Source of the DNA: JBNKFQ01 sp050289385
GTDB lineage: Bacteria; Pseudomonadota; Gammaproteobacteria; Pseudomonadales; Porticoccaceae
Reading direction: 5' to 3'
Assembly: GCA_050289385.1 (NCBI GenBank)
Contig: JBNKFQ010000198.1
Coordinates: forward strand, 1 to 9,407
Length of the DNA: 9,407 bases
Numbering within the stretch: the first letter of the stretch is position 1; each line of letters starts with the position of its first letter. This document shows positions 6,931 to 9,407 of this stretch, in pieces. A program made the translations under genes and the position numbers. The notes below the pieces were generated by a model. The model worked only from the letters and a program-made list of their open reading frames with translations. It searched no databases and was not told the DNA's origin.

Positions 6931-7953
6931 TTAGCTCACAGCTATCACATCACAAGCGTGGGCAAGAAGGCTATCGTCGATATCCAGGTGGGTAATAAAG
7001 CGAATGCTGGCCGCGCCAAACGGTATTGAACGCACGCCCTGTGCCTCCAGACCCGCCACTATTTCTGCCTGTCGATCGGGTTCCGCCAGATCACAGATAA
7101 CAATATTCGTTTCTACCGGCAGGATTTGCGATACCCAGGGCCGCTCGCTCAGTACCTTGGCCAGTTCACGGGCGCGACGATGGTCTTCGCCGAGGCGTTG
7201 AACGTTGTGCTGCAATGCGTACAACCCGGCAGCGGCGAGCACTCCGGCCTGACGCATGCCACCGCCAAATACCTTGCGCACTCGCCGGGCACGGCGAATA
7301 AAGTCGGCCTTACCGAGTAGCAATGAACCCACCGGAGCACCCAGCCCCTTGGAAAGACAGATGGATATAGAGTCACACGCCGGGCCGTAATCGGCTGGCG
7401 CCATACCGGTCTCTACCAATGCATTAAACAAACGCGCGCCATCCAGGTGTAACGGCAGTCCATTTGCCTTGCAGACAGCGGCAATAGCCTCGATATCGGC
7501 ATAATCATAGATAGCCCCGCCACCGCGGTTGGAGGTATCTTCCAAAGCAACCAGCGTAGTCAACGGTTGATGAACATCATCAGGATTGTTGATCGCAGTT
7601 GCCACTTGCCCGGGTTTGATACGTCCCCTGTTTCCGTCAATCAGACGAACCGAAGCCCCGGCGTTACGAGCAATTCCACCCCCTTCATACCGATAGATGT
7701 GCGACTCCGAATGACATACCACTTCATCTCCTGGCCTGGTATAAACACTAATGGCAATCTGGTTGGTCATCGTCCCCGAAGGGCAAAACAGCGCCGCCTC
7801 TTTGGCAAACAGTTCCGCGGCATAAGCTTCCAACGCATTAACGGTGGGGTCGTCACCAAACACATCATCTCCAAGTGGGGCCGAGAACATGGCCTCCTTC
7901 ATGGCGGTAGAAGGCCGGGTTACGGTATCGCTGCGAAAATCTGCAATTGGCAT
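6931..7953 (-). CDS. ltaE: Low-specificity L-threonine aldolase (PLP-dependent)
   Basis: This cytoplasmic enzyme cleaves L-threonine/L-allo-threonine to glycine and acetaldehyde, a route to glycine and a step of threonine breakdown. The 340-residue length matches the family. The N-terminal signature 'DFRSDTVTRPSTAMKEAM' and 'GDDVFGDDPTVNALE' is characteristic of the beta-eliminating lyase/threonine aldolase fold. H85 in 'SHIYRYEGGG' corresponds to the histidine that stacks on the cofactor, D171 and R174 lie in 'LHLDGARLFNA', and K202 in 'SICLSKGLGAPVGS' is the Schiff-base lysine. 'SIRFITHLDI' near the end carries the carboxylate-binding arginine region. The ATG at 7953 is preceded by GGAG at a spacing of 5. 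The gene follows the GST-like gene by 61 nt, so it may share its transcript, although TATACT in the gap could serve as a -10 box with no convincing -35. A hairpin terminator follows. Confidence 0.93.
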   Translation of the reverse strand: MPIADFRSDTVTRPSTAMKEAMFSAPLGDDVFGDDPTVNALEAYAAELFAKEAALFCPSGTMTNQIAISVYTRPGDEVVCHSESHIYRYEGGGIARNAGASVRLIDGNRGRIKPGQVATAINNPDDVHQPLTTLVALEDTSNRGGGAIYDYADIEAIAAVCKANGLPLHLDGARLFNALVETGMAPADYGPACDSISICLSKGLGAPVGSLLLGKADFIRRARRVRKVFGGGMRQAGVLAAAGLYALQHNVQRLGEDHRRARELAKVLSERPWVSQILPVETNIVICDLAEPDRQAEIVAGLEAQGVRSIPFGAASIRFITHLDIDDSLLAHACDVIAVS

Positions 7954-8014
7954 GATAGCTCCAGAGTCTGTTCAGTCAGATAGTATAAAAAATGAATAAC
8001 TCGGGTATATTAAA

Positions 8015-8617
8015 TTAGCTGTCTACCAGAGTTCGATGTCCGGTTTGTTCGGCTACGGCGGCCAGCCAGCGGTTGATGCCGGGGTATCCCGACAACTCAA
8101 ATCCACCTTCGTCGGCAACGTGGGTATAGGCGTAAAGAGCAATATCGGCAATGCTGTAATTGTTGCCAACAAACCAGTTGTGGGCCTGCAAATGTTTTTC
8201 CATGATATCAAGCGCAGCATAACCTCCCGTTTTTTTTTGCGCAAGTTGGTCCGCATACTTTTCTGCCTGCCCGGAAATCTTTAACCAGAATCGTGAGGTG
8301 GCGATAAAAGGCTCGTGACTGTACTGCTCAAAAAACATCCACTGCAATACCTGGGCTTGTTCAAATTTGCCGGCTGGCAAGAAAGGCGTATTGACTGCCA
8401 GAAACCAGATGGCGGCATTTGACTCAGCCAGATATTTGCCGTCAACTTCCAGCACCGGTACTCGACCATTCGGATTTTTTTGCAAAAACTCCGGGGTGCG
8501 CGATTCCCTTTTCAGAATATCAATCGCAATCGATTCAAATGGCAGACCGAGTTGGTGAAGCAGCAAGCGAATCTTGTAGCAGTTGCCCGAAGTTTGGTAG
8601 TTATACAATTTGTACAT
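8015..8617 (-). CDS. Glutathione S-transferase family protein
   Basis: This is a 200-residue soluble protein with the two-domain GST layout. The N-terminal thioredoxin-like domain (1-about 75) opens with 'YNYQTSGNCYKIRLLLHQLGLPFE', where S10/N12 lie at the usual activation site. It contains the cis-proline motif 'GRVPVLEVDG' (P54) and the glutathione gamma-glutamyl binding pair E65-S66 in 'LAESNAAI'. The helical C-terminal domain includes 'NNYSIADIALYAYTH', the N-capping/hydrophobic-staple motif needed for folding. The natural substrate cannot be deduced; conjugation, isomerisation or peroxide reduction are all possible. The ATG at 8617 has only a weak purine-rich site (GGAAT) upstream. The neighbouring cupin gene ends 38 nt upstream, and that gap contains a 20-bp tandem duplication. 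Confidence 0.9.
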   Translation of the reverse strand: MYKLYNYQTSGNCYKIRLLLHQLGLPFESIAIDILKRESRTPEFLQKNPNGRVPVLEVDGKYLAESNAAIWFLAVNTPFLPAGKFEQAQVLQWMFFEQYSHEPFIATSRFWLKISGQAEKYADQLAQKKTGGYAALDIMEKHLQAHNWFVGNNYSIADIALYAYTHVADEGGFELSGYPGINRWLAAVAEQTGHRTLVDS

Positions 8618-8632
8618 TGCGTATTCCGTCTA

Positions 8633-8673
8633 TATTTATACCCAGATATCATTATTTATACCCAGATATCATT
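8633..8673. repeat. Perfect 20-bp tandem duplication across the cupin stop codon
   Basis: The unit ATTTATACCCAGATATCATT occurs twice head to tail (8634-8653 and 8654-8673), with one further matching base at the left edge. The right copy contains the last codons (NDIWV) and TAA of the cupin gene. The left copy lies in the spacer before the GST gene. It looks like a recent slippage duplication; because it adds sequence after the stop, the cupin protein is unaffected. Confidence 0.9.
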
Positions 8674-9021
8674 TTCCGCCGTCATGTCACCACCACTGTC
8701 GCCGGTATTGACAACGCCTTTTGGCTCCACCAGCATCATGTGACATTCGCTACGGGCTACCGGCCTGTGTTCCTTGCCTTTGGGAATAATGAACATTTCC
8801 CCTGCTGCCAGCGTAACCTTGCCGTCGCGAAATTCAATATCCAGCTCTCCCTCGATCACAATAAAAGTCTCATCGGTGTCGTCATGTTGATGCCAGACAA
8901 ACTCTCCTTCCACTTTTACCAGTTTGAACTGGTAGTCGTTCATTTCCGCAACAACTCGCGGCGACCAGTGTTCATCTATTTTTGCCAATTTGTTTTTCAG
9001 ACTGAGCGCGCTGTATGTCAT
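8656..9021 (-). CDS. Single-domain cupin protein
   Basis: This is a small beta-barrel cupin of 121 residues from ATG 9021. Motif 1 is 'WHQHDDTDETFIVIEGELDI', with H44, H46 and E51 as probable metal ligands. Motif 2 is 'GEMFIIPKGKEHRPVA', with H85 as the fourth ligand. Such a complete 3-His/1-Glu set usually binds a divalent metal in isomerases, dioxygenases or ligand-binding proteins; the reaction here is unknown. The frame opens at 9066, overlapping the preceding stop as ATGA, but AGGAG sits 8 nt before ATG 9021 (2 nt before ATG 9027), so 9021 is preferred and gives the normal length for the family. The protein ends with a tail (about 102-121, ending NDIWV) beyond the barrel. It is downstream of a truncated cupin in the same orientation. 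Confidence 0.88.
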   Translation of the reverse strand: MTYSALSLKNKLAKIDEHWSPRVVAEMNDYQFKLVKVEGEFVWHQHDDTDETFIVIEGELDIEFRDGKVTLAAGEMFIIPKGKEHRPVARSECHMMLVEPKGVVNTGDSGGDMTAENDIWV

Positions 9022-9040
9022 GCTCATTTCTCCTGTATTA

Positions 9041-9068
9041 TGATCATTCCCGACCCGAGTGATCATTC
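9041..9068. repeat. Short direct repeat upstream of the cupin gene
   Basis: TGATCATTC occurs at 9041-9049 and again at 9060-9068, 19 bp apart, each including the palindrome TGATCA. The period is close to two helical turns, so it could be an operator, but it also overlaps the end of the upstream reading frame and may be chance. Confidence 0.3.
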
Positions 9069-9236
9069 ATCTCCGGTCGGCACGATGGCTGCGGTTTCGA
9101 TCATTAATATCACTGTTTTTTCAGGCGCCCTGGTGCGATGCATCTTGCCTTTTGGCACCACCACTCCCTGCAGGGGATTCAACTCTATGGAGTCTTCGTT
9201 TTCGACATCGACGATTAGGGTCTGTTGACAATTCAT
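9063..9236 (-). pseudogene. C-terminal half of a cupin (truncated, probably non-functional)
   Basis: From ATG 9236 this frame gives 57 residues. 'LIVDVENEDSIELNPLQGVVVPKGKMHRTRAPEKTVILMIE' matches the second half of a small cupin, with motif 2 and its histidine (H33), and ends 'VPTGDE', comparable to 'VNTGD' in the neighbouring intact cupin. The first cupin motif (H-x-H...E) is missing. The frame is open upstream to the window edge at 9407, but the residues there do not look like a cupin N-terminus. AGAGG lies 5 nt before ATG 9236, so this short form could be translated. Loss of motif 1 predicts no normal metal site. It is either a decayed duplicate of the downstream cupin or an unusual half-cupin that would need a partner. 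Confidence 0.6.
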
Positions 9237-9407
9237 CTTCGCCTCTGCTGGAGGCCATTTTTTTCGATCCAGCGAGGCAGAAGGAGTGCCGTGTAGTTGG
9301 CCTACATAAGCGACTGATAACGAAGCTGGGCGGAAAAATGGCCCCAGCCCTCCGGGTTGCGCCTGGAAAAGCGCCACTCGTCGTTGCTCGTCGCTCATTT
9401 GGAGCAA
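9233..9407 (-). pseudogene. Possible 3' remnant of another gene, interrupted by stop codons
   Basis: A second minus-strand frame reads 'NDEWRFSRRNPEGWGHFSAQLRYQSLM', TAG (9304-9302), then 'ANYTALLLPRWIEKNGLQQRRR', and ends in TGA (9235-9233), which overlaps the ATG of the half-cupin. Another TGA in the same frame lies near the window edge at 9397-9395. The residue pattern looks protein-like and the third codon positions are rich in G/C, more so than the competing open frame. I do not recognise the family. It could be the decayed C-terminus of a gene lying mostly outside the window, or chance. A run of seven A/T (9258-9264) could also hide a sequencing indel. Confidence 0.3.

Noticed and set aside
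7954..8014. Possible separate promoter for the threonine aldolase (TATACT)
   Set aside because: A -10-like TATACT is present but no convincing -35 lies 16-18 bp upstream, so it was mentioned under the gene and not annotated.
8419..9228. Long plus-strand open frame of 269 codons
   Set aside because: It runs antisense across the GST and both cupin reading frames, has no recognisable domain, and those minus-strand proteins are clearly real; it is a compositional shadow.
9258..9264. Seven-A run as a programmed frameshift site
   Set aside because: Shifting frame at the run in either direction does not join the half-cupin to a recognisable cupin N-terminus.

Overview
The window carries a tightly packed set of genes, all read from the minus strand. 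It looks like part of a Gram-negative, probably marine gammaproteobacterial, chromosome. Evidence for an outer membrane is a TonB-dependent receptor with a signal peptide, and an ECF sigma/FecR pair points the same way. The exact taxon is an inference; no rRNA, tRNA, CRISPR or insertion sequence was seen.

In transcription order (high to low coordinates) there are two blocks. The first (9407 to 6931) is metabolic: a disrupted stretch at the edge holding half of a cupin, an intact single-domain cupin, a glutathione S-transferase homologue and a low-specificity L-threonine aldolase. It closes with a strong hairpin at 6884-6919. The second block (6752 to 1 and beyond) is a cell-surface signalling locus: ECF sigma factor, then FecR-type anti-sigma regulator (ATGA overlap), then a 168-bp gap, then a TonB-dependent transducer with an STN domain, then a secreted 368-residue protein of unknown family (2-nt gap, GTG start), then a membrane-anchored protein with DUF1587/DUF1595/DUF1592/DUF1588-like segments that runs off the window.

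The most informative non-coding signal is a promoter-like element present twice. GGTAGGG, 16 bp, then CGTTAC, with an identical 15-mer covering the second box, sits upstream of the sigma gene and again upstream of the receptor gene, with identical spacing. The simplest reading is that the sigma factor activates its own operon and the receptor operon. The element also fixes the sigma start codon at 6684, because any start further upstream would lie before the promoter. The likely circuit is: ligand binds the receptor, the STN domain contacts FecR across the periplasm, FecR releases or activates sigma, and sigma drives the receptor, the secreted protein and the DUF1592-family protein. The ligand and the job of the last two proteins cannot be read from sequence.
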